64,000 nucleotides of DNA. It comes from Myxocyprinus asiaticus. Lineage: Eukaryota; Chordata; Actinopteri; Cypriniformes; Catostomidae. Made by a program: the position numbers and the translations under genes. Where the stretch lies: positions 28,017,289 through 28,081,288 of the forward strand of contig NC_059368.1 in NCBI RefSeq assembly GCF_019703515.2, in the 5' to 3' direction. Each line of letters opens with the position of its first letter. Positions within the stretch are counted from its first letter, which is position 1. The notes beneath the pieces are model-generated. The model ran no database searches. It was given only the letters and a program-made list of their open reading frames with translations, and was not told the DNA's origin. This document shows, one piece after another, positions 1-11,340 of the stretch.

Positions 1-126
1 GCCAGCCAGCTCCACTCTCTTCCACCCTTACACCCTTTTCTCTGTCTCTCTTTTTCCTCTTCACTTCTCTCCTTCTGTTTTTCGCTCTGGTTGTGGATTT
101 GCTCTGTCCTCCGGTTGCCGTGGCAG

Positions 127-3100
127 CAGCCGAGTGAGACTCCCTCCCCCTCATCCTCTCGTCACCATGCCCTGATTTCCCCTCCGACCAACTTTGAGCA
201 CGTCTATCACATGAGTCCCATCTCTGCCGGGCTCTATCTGCAGAAAGAGCCTTCCTCCCAGCAGAGCCTGCTTCAGTTCTCCTCTTCCTCCTCCTCTCCT
301 TCCACATCCTCCCTGGGAAGGGTAGGCTAGCAACCCACCCCACTTCCTCTTCCCATTCCCCATCCCTCCTCCCCTCACCACACCGTCCAGTCCCTCTTCT
401 TCCTTTTCTTCCCACTCCTCCAGTTTTATGTCATATCTGTCCTGCTGAACTCTTTGTTCAGCCCTGAGTGTAGTGACTCTGATTGAATGAAGATCAGAGG
501 TACTTCTGTTTCAATTAAAGGAATAGTTCACCCAAAAATTAAAACTGTCATAATTTACTTGCCCTCTTGTCGTTCTAAACCCATATGGCTTGCTTTCTTC
601 TGCAGAACATGAGGATACATTTTAAAGAATGTCATGATCGCTGATTTGTATACAATAGCAGGTGATAAGTGACTCAGTTTAAAGCTTAAAGGGACATTTC
701 ACCCAAAAATTTGAATTCTCTCATCATTTACTCACCCTCATGCCATCCCAGATGTATATGACTTTCTTCTGCAGAACACAAACATAGATTTTTAGAAGAA
801 AATATCAGCTCTGTAGGTCCATACAATGCAAGTGAATGGTGACCAGAAGTTTAAAGCTCCGAAAAGCACAAAAGCAGCATAAAAGTAATCGATACGACTC
901 CAGTGGTTAAATCCATGCCTTCAGAAGTAATATGATAGGTGTGGGTGAGAATCAGATCAATATTTAAGTCCTTTTTGTACTGTAAATCTCCACTTTCACT
1001 TACACATTCTTCTTTTGTTTTACTTCTAAAGAAATGAATAGCAATGTTGAAACATATGTATAAAATCATAACCACTTACATGAGATGAAGACTTCAAACA
1101 TATCAGTAACCTTATAAAAGCTGTTTTATTCTACATGGAGAGGGTCCCCTCATGGGGGCCACCATATTAGGATCACATGACCAGCCGAATACTGCTCACC
1201 TAATCTCAGTAACTGTTCCGTTATTGGACACTGTCGCTCATGGATCAAATTAATTATGGCTGACTGAAAGTAGCGCATTTCTACAATGGCATTGGTAACT
1301 GGAAAGTACGGAGTTTGAATGATGCTACATTTATGCCCCTAGGTGTCAGTGTAAATCCAATGCGACATGCATAAAAAAATTACTGAGTGCATTTTTAAAA
1401 AAGCATCACGTGTGTTTTATTACAAGTTTTCTTAAGGCATACAATCACTTTACATGATAACCCTCATTGGTTCGTGTGTCATGACATCATTGGCATGAAC
1501 CAAAGAGGTTTGATCTTAATGACATATTTGATTTGTGCTTTGAATATGTGAGTTGATCAATGATTTCATTTAATCTGAGAGTGAATAACTTACATTTTGG
1601 TCTGTTTTTCATACAAATTTGTTTGTATGCCTTCTGAATACTTGGAATATGAGTGAATATTCAAGTCATGTGAAAAACTATTATTCTTTAAGCTTTAAAG
1701 TGAGTCACTATCAACTGCGATGCTATGGAAATAAGTGATCGTGACATTCTTTAAAATATATCCATTTGTGTTCTGCATGAGAAAGAAGTTAATGAGGGTG
1801 AATAAATTATGACAGAGTTGTCATTGTTGGGTGTACTATTTCTTTATTCCTTTAAGCCATTTCAATGTGAAAATTTAGGCAGATTCTAAGCGTAAAAGAG
1901 TTGATAAATGTCTTGAATGTTCTGAACTGAAATGGACTGTTTGAAAAACAAACTTGCTAGTGCTTTTGCCAGTCTATATCGGTTTGGAGCTCAGCTACAG
2001 GATATATGTGAAGACACCCAAAAAAAGCCCACTTTTGCATCCATGTTGAATATACACTGATCAGCCACAACATTAAAACCACTGAGAGGTGAAGTGAATA
2101 ACATTGATTAAATCGTTACAATGGCACCTGTCAAGGGGTGGGATATATTAGGCAGCAAGTGAGCAGTCAGTTCTTGAATTTCATGTGTTGGAAGCAGGAA
2201 AAATGTGATAGGATCTGAGCGACTTAAACAAGGACCAAATTGTGATGGCTATACGACTGGGTCAGAGCATCTCCAAAACGGCAGGTCTTGTGGGGTTTTC
2301 CAGGTATGCAGTGGTTAGTACCTACCAAAAGTGGTCCAAGGAAAGACAAGCAGTGAATCGGCGACAAAGTCATGGGCGCCCAAGTCTAGCCCGTCTGGTC
2401 TGATCCCACAGAAGAGCTACTGTAGCACAAATTGCTGAAAAACGTAATGCTGGCCATGATAGAAAGGTGTCAGAACACACAGTTCTGGGGCTGCATAGCC
2501 ACAGACCGGTCAGAGTGCCCATGCTGACCCCTGTCTACCGCCGAAAGCACCTACAATGGGCACGTGAGCATCAGAACTGGACCATGGAGCAATGGAAGGT
2601 GGCCTGATCTGATGAATCACGTTTTCTTTTAGATCATGTGGACGGCCGTTTACCTGGGGAAGAGATGGCAGCAGGATGCACTATGGAAAAAGGCAGGCCG
2701 GCAGTGTAAGTGTGATGCTCTAGGCAATGTTCTGCTTGGGTCCTGGCATTCATGTGGATGTTAATTTGACACGTACCACCTACCTAAAGATTGTTGCAGA
2801 CCACGTACACCCCTTCTTGGCAACGGTATTACCTGATGGCAATGAACTTCTGATACCACAGGACACCTTCAGAGGTCTTGTGGAGTCCATGCCTCGACGG
2901 GTCAGAGCTGTTTTGGTGGCACGAGGGGACCTACACGATATTAGGCAGGTGGTTTTAATGTTGTGGCTGATCGGTGTAATTTGTGCATTAAACACATTGG
3001 CAAAACAATAGTGTTGGTGCAAAATATGTTTGAAAACAGTGATTACATATCACTTTATAAGTGTATATGATTATGGCCATCTCTATATGTGCATGTCTGA

Positions 3101-6100
3101 TTCTTTGTCCCTCTGCTTCAGAGTGTGATGCCCTCTTCTCAGGATGACCCATCAAAAGAAAAGCCACGCCCTCTGTCTAGTATCTCACGGCAACAGAGGA
3201 GTAAGACCCACATTACCCGCACTGCTTCAGGTACATGCACATATGCAGACTGGCATGGGAAAATGGCTATACACACCTAATAATTGTAAAACTTGCCATC
3301 TCAATGCCATCAACTTGTTCTTTGTGCTTGAAGGAGGAGGAGATTTTGGTGGAGCAGGGTCATCTCGCAGTATTTGTGATCAAGATCAAGACTATGAAAG
3401 AGAGGTAAAACTTAAGAGTTAAATTTGAAAGTTAAAAAGTTAAAATCTGGTGTCTACTTGGATGAGCTCTACAGGGGTATCAAATATTTGTTTTTAATTA
3501 GCTTGCACCAGATTTTTAAAACTGCTTTAAATACATGATATCTTGAGGAGCTTTGAGGTGGTTTTGGCCACTGAGAAAGATCTCTTCTGTCCTGATTTTG
3601 TGAGCTGTAATAACTGCCCCACTTTTCAAAGTACAACTGACTAGAGGTCGACCAATAGTGGATTTTACCAATACTGTTAACTAAGTTGGTCAGTACCTGC
3701 TAATAACCGATTAATCAACCAATAGTTTTTAAAATTGATACTGAATGAAAACACTCAAATTAAAATAGTGCTGAACTTTATTACAAAAATAAACAGTTCC
3801 GACAGAACCATGAAAATGTATTGTACTTTTTTAAATGAAATAAATATTAATATATATGAACGAATATTTGAATTTTAAAGTTAGCTGATATTTAAATTGA
3901 TGGTGTTTCCTTAGTCCACAAGAGGGCGCAATAAATACATAAACCATTCAGCACCATTATTTTATTGCATAGAACATTCCTATCCTGGCTGTTAAAAAAA
4001 GAGCATTTCATTTTCAACTAATGTGCATAAAATAAAAATAAAAAGTTTTAGTCAGTCCATATTCTCAAATGTTAAGTACAAAGTAAAAGGGGGGGGGGGC
4101 ATGCTTCAATAGACAGTTCACATTGTGTTACACTTGCTCTGATTCCTACTATTCAAGACTCAAGCTTCATAATAACAGCGAAATACCACATTGTTTTTAA
4201 TTCAGGACAGTTGTATGTAGAGTAGCAATATTCACAGATAGCAGTGGTATTCGGCTGAACTCGGTGGTGAAGTGGCTCAGACTATGTGCCCAGGCCAGGG
4301 GCTGTTCAAACAGACGGAACACAACAGACTGGAACTGAATACTAGGATCTCGAGACACACATTTCTAAGTTGAACATCTTTCCTGACAAAGCATTTAAAC
4401 AACTCATTGCTTAATCTAAGAAACGCTTATAAGAGAGCAAGACGCAATGGCCAAAGACCTCCACCAACTGTAAGGGGCTGTTCACACCAAACGCTTTTGC
4501 AACCATTCATTTGTTTTCCTATGTAAACACGTGCTAGACGAACGTCTTTGTTTCCCTTTGTTTTTGTTTATTCATCATCTTGTGCAGGAGCGCTGTTTTT
4601 TAGATGATGTGTCTAATTTAAAAGAACTTTAAAAGTATAATGAGACCCCTGCTTTCTGTTAAACTGTATTTCTTGTACTGTGTCTAGCCTTATTTAGTGC
4701 AAGAATGTGATCGATCTAAAGTCATCGTATTACAGTGAGAATAAAATAACTGAATTGAAATCAGATGCGTTTCTGATTTGTTTATACGTTTCTCTCGGCT
4801 GCATGAAGATATTAATTTGCTTTCTCACGTCACTAGCTTTAAAACTTAGCTGTCTAACAAATGCATAAATCTGACCAGCTGGATATAAACTAATGCTAAT
4901 AGATGGTAACAGTTGTGGCATTTTTGCCACATTGTTCTTTCTTTTTTTTTCCTACCCAATTTGGAATGCCCAATTCCCAGTGCGCTTTTTAAGTCCTCGT
5001 GGTCGTGTAGTGACTTGGCAGAGGATGAATCCCAGTTGCCTCTGCGTCTGCGCATCTTATCACGTGGCTTGTTGAGCACGTTGCCACGGAGACATAGCGT
5101 GTGTGGAGGCTTCACGCCATCCACCGCAGCATCCGCGCTCAACTCACCATGCGCCCCACCGAGAACGAACCACATTATAGTGACCATGAGGAGGTTACCC
5201 CATGTGACTCTACCTTCCCTAGTAACTGGGCCAATTTGGTTGCTTAGGAGACCTGGCTGGATTTGCCACATTGTTCTAACCGCATGAGGTTAGCTTTAAT
5301 GTTAGCGTCCTCTCAGCCTTGTCGGCAAACATACTGCTGTTCTCTACTAATGCAGCATCTAGTCAACAAATAAATTACTTTGTAATGATATAACAACGTG
5401 TACTGTAGTGTAATGTTTTAAATCCACATCTGAAGTGTTCCGCTCCATGCATAGTGTAGTCTCGTGTGTCAAAACAAGCACCACAAGGCATCATTAAAGG
5501 CATCATTAAAGTGATAGTTTTTATTTTGCCTCTATAGGCCACTCTCATACTGTATAATGACAGCGGACCCTTCCCAGCTGCTCCAGCACCGGGAAAAACT
5601 ATCAGTGTGGATTTTTGCAGATAACCGATAGTTCCAGAAATCTGTTTTTCGCACTGTAAACACTTTAAACTTTAAAGACTTTTCACTAAAAAACATTACA
5701 CATTCATCTTTAAATACGCAATGTTAAAATACTTTCTCCAATCTCATCTTGGTATCCAGAGACAGAGATAAGTAAGCCATTTTTAGATTGATTCCCCCAA
5801 AAAGTGTAATGGCAGGCCAATGGCAAATGGGGGTAGTGTTCAGAAAACCTGTTTAAAAACATTGTTTTTGCAGTTTCGTTCAGTGATGTTAGCGGGGTAG
5901 ATATTACACACATTCAAGAGTGTTTCTTCAACTTCAGGCGATTTCATATCCTAAGGGTTGATTTTTATTAAAACGTACAGATCTAAACTTTTTTTCTTTT
6001 TGTTAAATGAATTGGCCTTATATAAAGGTCACATTAAAGGGATAGTTCACCCAAAAATTAAAATTCTCTCATTTACTCACCCTCATGCCATCCCAGATGT

Positions 6101-8175
6101 GTAAGACTTTTTCTTCTGCTGAACACAAATATTTTTAGAAACATATCTCAGCTCTGTAGGTCCATAAAATGCAAGTGAATTGTGTTTAGACCTTTGTAGC
6201 TTTGTAGACCTCAATCCATATCTTCAGAAGCAAGATAATAGGTGTGGGTGAGAAACAGAACAAAATTTAAGTCCATTTTTACTCTAAATCTCCATTTTCA
6301 CTTTTACATCTGAAAGCCACATGTGGTGCATATTTAGTTTCACTTTCACATCTGAAAGTGAAAGTGGACATGTTGAGTATAGATAGCCAATTAAAAATGA
6401 TGTGTGGAAAACAGTGTTTGCATTCTGAGCATTACTACGGTTATTCGGTAACACTTTACAATAAGGTTCCACTCATTAACATTAGCTAATGCAGTAGAAA
6501 TCATGAACAAACAATTAACAAAATATTTTTTACAGCATTTATTATTTTATTAATTTTAGTTAATAAAAATACAGTTGTTAATTGTAAGTTCATGTTAGTT
6601 CATAGTGTTAACTAATGCAACTTTTGATTTTAAAAATGTACTTGTATATGTTTAAATTAACATTAATATTAATAAATGCTTAAATATTCATTGTTAGTTC
6701 ATGTTAACTAACGTTAACAAATGGAACCTTATTGTAAAGTGTTACTGGTTATTATCCACTGCAAAATATTCATTTTTAGAAACAATAGAACTGATTCCTT
6801 GTCAAATTAGAATGATACCTTAGTTTTACAGGCTGTAAATATATAATCAGAATTACCAAAGCTACTATGGCCAGATGTGTAGTCCACCAATGGCATTAAA
6901 ACAACACCAGTAGGAACGCCCACCAGCGACACAGATTGCAGAGTCTAGCAACACCAAGTGACAATGTTGTTTGCGGTGTGAACGGGGCTTTAGCAGGAAA
7001 AGGAGTCAGCTATTTTATTTAAAAAACATTAATGGAAATGTAATTTCCATCACCATCATTTCCACCATGGAATTCTATTCAACACAAAACAGAATGTGAG
7101 ATGTGGGAGAAATGGAAATGACCACGTTTACATGCACATAAGGAAACATATTTTTTCAAGGGTTTTTGCAGTAAACAGCATTCTGAATCTTCAAGTAAAC
7201 GAGAATGCAGATTTCCTTGCACAGCATGATTAAGAGAAAGCAGTTTAACACGCCTGGGGTTTTTTCCCAGAGAAAGTGGCTTATGCGGTCATGTAAACGC
7301 ATTAGCGCCATTCTTACATGCTTTTAAGAAGTGCGTGAACAGATCGGATAACAAACGTTATAGTATGGAGCCCAACAAGTCAACACAGTGGAAAGAAATA
7401 AATATTTCTGGGAGTACAGTGGGGAAAAAACATTTCTGGGAGTACAGTGGGAAAAGCACATACACTATAATCTACACCCATTTATACACATCAATGTAAA
7501 ATATTGACTGTCCCTCACGTTCCCATATATGTTCCCATGTACATTGGGGGAATCCCTTAGTTTTACATAAGAAGGAAACCCCACTATTGCAGCGCAATTC
7601 CACTGCAGGTCGCGATGGAAAGTTAAAGAAACAAACACAGCAACAACTCTGGAATATCTGGAAATTAAGTGAAGCAACAGGGAATAAAATATCAGTCTTA
7701 CTCGGATGCCATGTTTGTTATTTACACGAGCATTGCGGGAAAAATACATTGCTGTGGAGAAAGCCGCTTACTGACAGAGCCACATGTAAACGGGAGTAAT
7801 GCGTAGTGTGATGCATTTACATTCACTGCTGGACATTATTAGTAGACCAATTTTAAAATGAATGACTGTAAAATGTTTTAACAAGACTTTACATTTTTAA
7901 AGAAGTCCACAGTGCTAAAAGTGCCTGAAGTTGAAGAAACACCCTTATATGGAAGAATACATTTTGAAAACTGACAAGACAATGAAGAACAGATATGCTG
8001 ATGCTGTTTCTTTACCTATTTCCCTATCCTTGTTTTCCTCCTGCAGCCAGACTCTGACTCCACCAAACACTCCACCCCCTCCAACAGCTCCAACCCCAGC
8101 AGCCCCCCGAGCCCCAACTCTCCCCACCGCAGTCAGCTCACTCTGGACAGCCTAGATCAATCCCTGGATGGCTGA
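127..8175 (+). CDS. cdc42bpb: MRCK beta-type kinase, C-terminal exons (5'-partial)
   Basis: Serine/threonine kinase of the myotonic dystrophy kinase-related Cdc42-binding family, which phosphorylates myosin regulatory targets downstream of Cdc42 at the actin cortex. Only the 3' end lies here. Exons read as about 127-321 (acceptor could be 130), 3122-3230, 3334-3404 and 8047-8175; all introns are GT-AG and phases join without a stop. The first exon carries a CRIB-like motif, [13 protein letters not shown]. The last exon encodes a Ser/Pro/Asn-rich tail with [18 protein letters not shown] and [10 protein letters not shown], which I recognise as the MRCK beta C-terminus and which differs from MRCK alpha; the stop is at 8173-8175. 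Kinase, coiled-coil, C1, PH and CNH domains must lie upstream of the window. The CRIB lacks the usual Gly after the second His (HMS rather than HMG). Family assignment is firm; the beta paralogue rests on the tail. Confidence 0.88.
515..1855. mobile_element. Inverted-repeat (MITE-type) element with nested second copy
   Basis: The left end TTAAAGGAATAGTTCACCCA at 515 is matched by its inverted end near 1855. Internal arms also pair (GTGACTCA near 670 against TGAGTCAC near 1705). A second element of the same class starts at 686 (TTAAAGGGACATTTCACCCA), so one copy landed in another. It lies in a cdc42bpb intron. This class is abundant in cyprinid genomes and resembles the short inverted-repeat elements called Angel; the name is from memory. 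Confidence 0.75.
2055..2976 (+). mobile_element. Tc1/mariner element, internally shortened
   Basis: Terminal inverted repeats begin CACTGATCAGCCACAACATT at 2055 and end with the inverse at 2976, flanked by TA dinucleotides at both ends. The 922-bp body retains scattered transposase-like sequence but no continuous reading frame; a full Tc1 is about 1.5 kb, so an internal part is missing. It lies in a cdc42bpb intron. Confidence 0.85.
3641..5660. repeat. Composite interspersed repeat
   Basis: It starts with a TAGAGGTCGACCAATAGTGG-type end and finishes near a CCGATAGTTCCAGAAATCTG stretch. Part of the body (about 3895-4390, including GTTTCCTTAGTCCACAAGAG) is repeated at about 23990-24460, so it is a dispersed family. 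It hosts a SINE insertion at 4939-5261. There are no coding signals. Confidence 0.55.
4939..5261 (-). mobile_element. SINE-like retroposon with 16-bp target-site duplication
   Basis: The minus strand begins near CCAGCCAGGTCTCC and ends in an A-rich tail (the T-tract just after 4939 on the plus strand). A perfect 16-bp direct repeat, TTTGCCACATTGTTCT, flanks it at 4923-4938 and 5262-5277, as expected of target-primed reverse transcription. On the minus strand there is an A-box-like TGGCCCAGTTAC and a B-box-like GGTTCGTTC, suggesting a tRNA-derived Pol III promoter. The open frames across it are incidental. Confidence 0.8.
6034..6390. mobile_element. Half copy of the GGGATAGTTCACCC inverted-repeat element
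   Basis: The left terminus TTAAAGGGATAGTTCACCCA and subterminal sequence match the complete copies at 25159-25876 and 41563-42156. No inverted right end is found before the next element at 6447, so it is truncated. Confidence 0.7.
6447..6746. mobile_element. Palindromic MITE (GGTAACACTTTACAATAAGG ends)
   Basis: The left end GGTAACACTTTACAATAAGG is answered by CCTTATTGTAAAGTGTTACT at the right end. The internal sequence is also rich in inverted TTAGTTAAC/GTTAACTAA motifs. About 300 bp, non-coding, in a cdc42bpb intron. Confidence 0.8.
7117..7798. mobile_element. Possible non-autonomous DNA transposon
   Basis: Short inverted ends, CGTTTACATGCAC at about 7124 and CACATGTAAACG near 7780, enclose about 0.66 kb without a credible gene. 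The ends are short, so this is tentative. Confidence 0.4.
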
Positions 8176-9720
8176 AAATGGCCCTTTACCTATACAAGAC
8201 AGACCCCCCCATACACTGAACATCTCAACCCTGCAAGGAAAAAAGTGCCAAGACACTTCTGTCACCTGCTCACCCACCACAAGAGCCAAAAGTCTACCCC
8301 CATTCCTGGTACTGGGTAGAAGTGAGAACGGATATATCGCCACAAGTGAATCACTCTGGCAAAACACCACAGAGTATCAGATTAACAACAACAACAAAAA
8401 TTGCAAGCCTGTACCCTGGTGGAGATGTTGTGGTATTGTCACTAACAGGGTCAGATTAGCAGTATGATGGACCTGTTTCTGATTTTTAATCTTAATTTCA
8501 TGCCATGCTCCTGCAAGTTTTTTATTTTTTTTAATTATTATTTACTTTAGTAAATGAACAGATACATTACATCTGCTGTGTCAGAATTGCTTCTTGGACT
8601 GATCTGTTATAGAGGATTATTAACTTCCCTTCAAAGTACAGAATGGAGGGAAAAGAGACTTTGTATGCTGTTTTTTTAAATGTTAAATATTATCAGGAAG
8701 TTAAACACTCATCATGGGGGAAGAAGAAAAGAGCGTATTAGACGGAAGGAACTGTGACATTATTGTATAAACAAATTGGACCAGTAACGCAATTCCTCAC
8801 TGCTCTCGACGGACCAGTGAAACGGTTCGCCTCATCTCATATGAGCAATAGAACGGTGACAGAGGCAGTGACATTTGTCTGACTTTGGGTGTTTTAAGCC
8901 AAACCAGAGGGCACTTTTATTATATAATTTCTCTCTTTCTCTCAAACTCTGCATTTAAACCAGCCTTTATAATATTAATATTTTAACTTTAGATGTTTCC
9001 CACAAAGATATCTAGTTGATGGAACACTGCTTATCACTTGGAGAAAAAGAAAGCGTAAAAAGGAACAGACATTACATATAGAAAAGTGTTTTATTAATAA
9101 TAAGAAAAGAGAATGGCACACAGCTAAAATATTCATAGGATTTCAGTAGTTTCTCTTAAGCTGCTGCTGCTTTGTGTGCTCTATTTAAAAATAAAAGTTT
9201 AAAAAAAGTGTATGTGATAAGGTTATCTCACCATAGCCCTTCAAGCCGCCATGTGGTGACTGTTAAAATCTTGTATCAGAACGCTGACATGAGTTTGTTT
9301 GTCGACACCAGAGGACATATGATGTACAGACATGGCTGACATATCCATTATCACTCAAGTGTGCCTTCAGTGTCAACTTTCGTTCAGTAGTAATCTCTCC
9401 GCTAAAGCATTTCAGTGGTTTTAACAAGGCTGATGGTAATGTATTATATTGTCCCCTGCCCTTCTTAAACACTGTAAGAAACTTGCACATGTTTTAGTCC
9501 AAGGAATTGCTTTTGTGTGAATGGTTTTTCCCTGTACCTCTTGTCCCCCCTTTATACTTCACCTGAGCTCTCTGCTTCATCAGATGGACCATGATCCTCA
9601 GAACACTACTGCTTTTACTTTAAAAGAACAAAAAAAGAATCACAGGTTGAATCTTTGTAATTATTGACTTGTTAGCCACATAAATTTGAACAAACAATAA
9701 AAGAGTACCTGTTGCGTTTT
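8176..9720 (+). other. cdc42bpb: Probable 3' UTR of cdc42bpb
   Basis: AT-rich sequence after the stop codon with no coding signal of its own. An AATAAA polyadenylation signal is present at about 9696-9701, with other A-rich candidates near 9186. The extent is inferred from the signal only. Confidence 0.5.
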
Positions 9721-9883
9721 TGTGTTCAATCACTGTATATTAGAAAAATGTTCCTTATAACATAATTCATACCTGGGATGATTTACAGAGTTCCCACAGT
9801 CATGGAAAATGACAATATCATGGAATTTTAAAATTGTTTTTGAGGACTGGAAAAGTTTTGGAATTTTATATATAGTGAATTTA

Positions 9884-10141
9884 CAGTTGAAGTCAGAAGT
9901 TTACATACACCTTAGCCAAATACATTTAAACTCAGTTTTTCACAATTCCTGACATTTAATCATAGAAAACATTCCCTGTCTTAGGTCAGTTAGTATCACT
10001 ACTTTATTTTAAGATGGTGAAATGTCAGAATAATAGTAGAGTGATTTATTTCAGCTTTTATTTCTTTCATCACATTCCCAGTGGGTCAGAAGTTTACATA
10101 CACTTTGTTAGTATTTGGTAGCATTGCCTTTAAATTACTTA
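9884..10141 (+). mobile_element. Left end of a Sleeping Beauty-type Tc1 transposon
   Basis: Starts CAGTTGAAGTCAGAAGTTTA after a TA dinucleotide. A second internal direct repeat (GGGTCAGAAGTTTACATACA) lies at about 10084. This outer/inner pair is the IR/DR layout of the salmonid/cyprinid Tc1 group from which Sleeping Beauty was built, and most of the roughly 230-bp left repeat matches that element as I remember it. Similarity stops near 10141, about 20 bp before the retroviral LTR. No transposase or right end was found. Confidence 0.88.
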
Positions 10142-10162
10142 ACCGCAGGTTTTGCATTTCAG

Positions 10163-10622
10163 TAGGTCACAACAATATGACCTGACACCTTGAGTTACAA
10201 CTTCAACCCGTGCAGAACTCGCTGTACCAAAAAAGGAAGTCTTGTTTGGCACAGTCTCAAGAGGGTATAAAGACCTTAACTAATCTTTGATTGTCAGAGT
10301 AACGCCTCAGCTCTCTAGCTCTTCACATCTGATCTCCAAATTTGAGGCCTCATCTTGCCTCACTGTTCTTTAACTTTTTTCCATTTACTTACTTAGTTCA
10401 TTAGACAAAGACAAGACTTTGTGTTATGAGGTTTATTCCAGGACTTAGTCCTTGGATATAACCTTAAGATATATCTATTTAACGTTTATAATCAAACATT
10501 TATATTGCTGTATTATCACATTTTTTATTCATTTCTTAATTTCTGCAAATTAAAATAGTTATTCCTTCTACAAATTATCTGATTTATTGAAGACATTTCC
10601 ATCTGCTGGATCTCACTGCATC
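10163..10622 (+). repeat. ERV 5' LTR
   Basis: About 460 bp repeated at 18231-18717. It contains GGGTATAAAGACC (TATA-type promoter) near 10263. By eye there are about six substitutions and one indel of roughly 20 bp between copies. Exact ends are uncertain because the first 30 bp differ: the 3' copy has a duplicated AATATGACCT/GAGTTACAACTT block. A candidate primer-binding site, TGGAGGTTCCAGACCGA, starts at about 10627; I could not assign the tRNA. No clear target-site duplication was recovered. Confidence 0.85.
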
Positions 10623-11340
10623 AATTTGGAGGTTCCAGACCGATATAAAGTTGAAAATGGATCAACTTTGATTCTTCTCTTGCAAGGCTCAAAGATTAGA
10701 AAGGTGAGTTGTCATCTTCCATTCTTTTCCAAATTCTCTGTTGACTGGTTGCTGCCGCCGGTTCTCTCAATTTCGGTTGTAGACTTGTAAACGAAGAGAG
10801 AGCAAAGGCGAAGAGCAATAATCTCCTAATCCGAGGACTGATTCCGAGTGTTCAGTCCCATAAATTTGATGCAGTGAGGTGAGAAAGTACGAAATCTTTG
10901 AGATCCCGAGTGGCAGATAAGATGATAAGGGAGCAGCAGCTTTGTATGGTGCGCACCACTTTTGAGTTATCGATTAGTTCGCAATAGTTTTATATTGCGT
11001 GGTTGATAAATTGGGAAACCTGACTGATAGGTTTCATCAGGATGTATCTCCATTTATGAGACACCACCACAACCAAGTAACAGAGAACCTTGCAGTGTGA
11101 ATGTATGTGTAAATGCAGAATTAATTTCTGATCCAGAAAAGCAGATGAGATCAATTGTAACAGTTGTCGAATTGTACAACTGAATTAATAATACCTGTGA
11201 TTTAAGAACACAGTGAAAGTAATAATAATATTACTATATCAGAGAAGGAAAAATAAAAAGAGATATAATTCTAAATCTAGAATTATAATTTGAAATAAAC
11301 ATTGTCTTGTCTAGTGAATGAAGTAGCCTACATTCTTTTG
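10623..11340 (+). other. ERV leader region
   Basis: Between the 5' LTR and the first gag-like sequence. It contains the candidate primer-binding site and splice-donor-like AAGGTGAGTT near 10698. There is no coding content I can support. Confidence 0.5.

Noticed and set aside
4846..5287. Open frames of 141 codons (minus) and 124 codons (plus)
   Set aside because: They lie over a GC-rich SINE with a 16-bp target duplication; no domain or splice context.
7945..8155. Pro/Ala/Thr-rich frame and its antisense over the last cdc42bpb exon
   Set aside because: Shadow frames of the Ser/Pro-rich MRCK tail, which is read in the frame ending at 8175.
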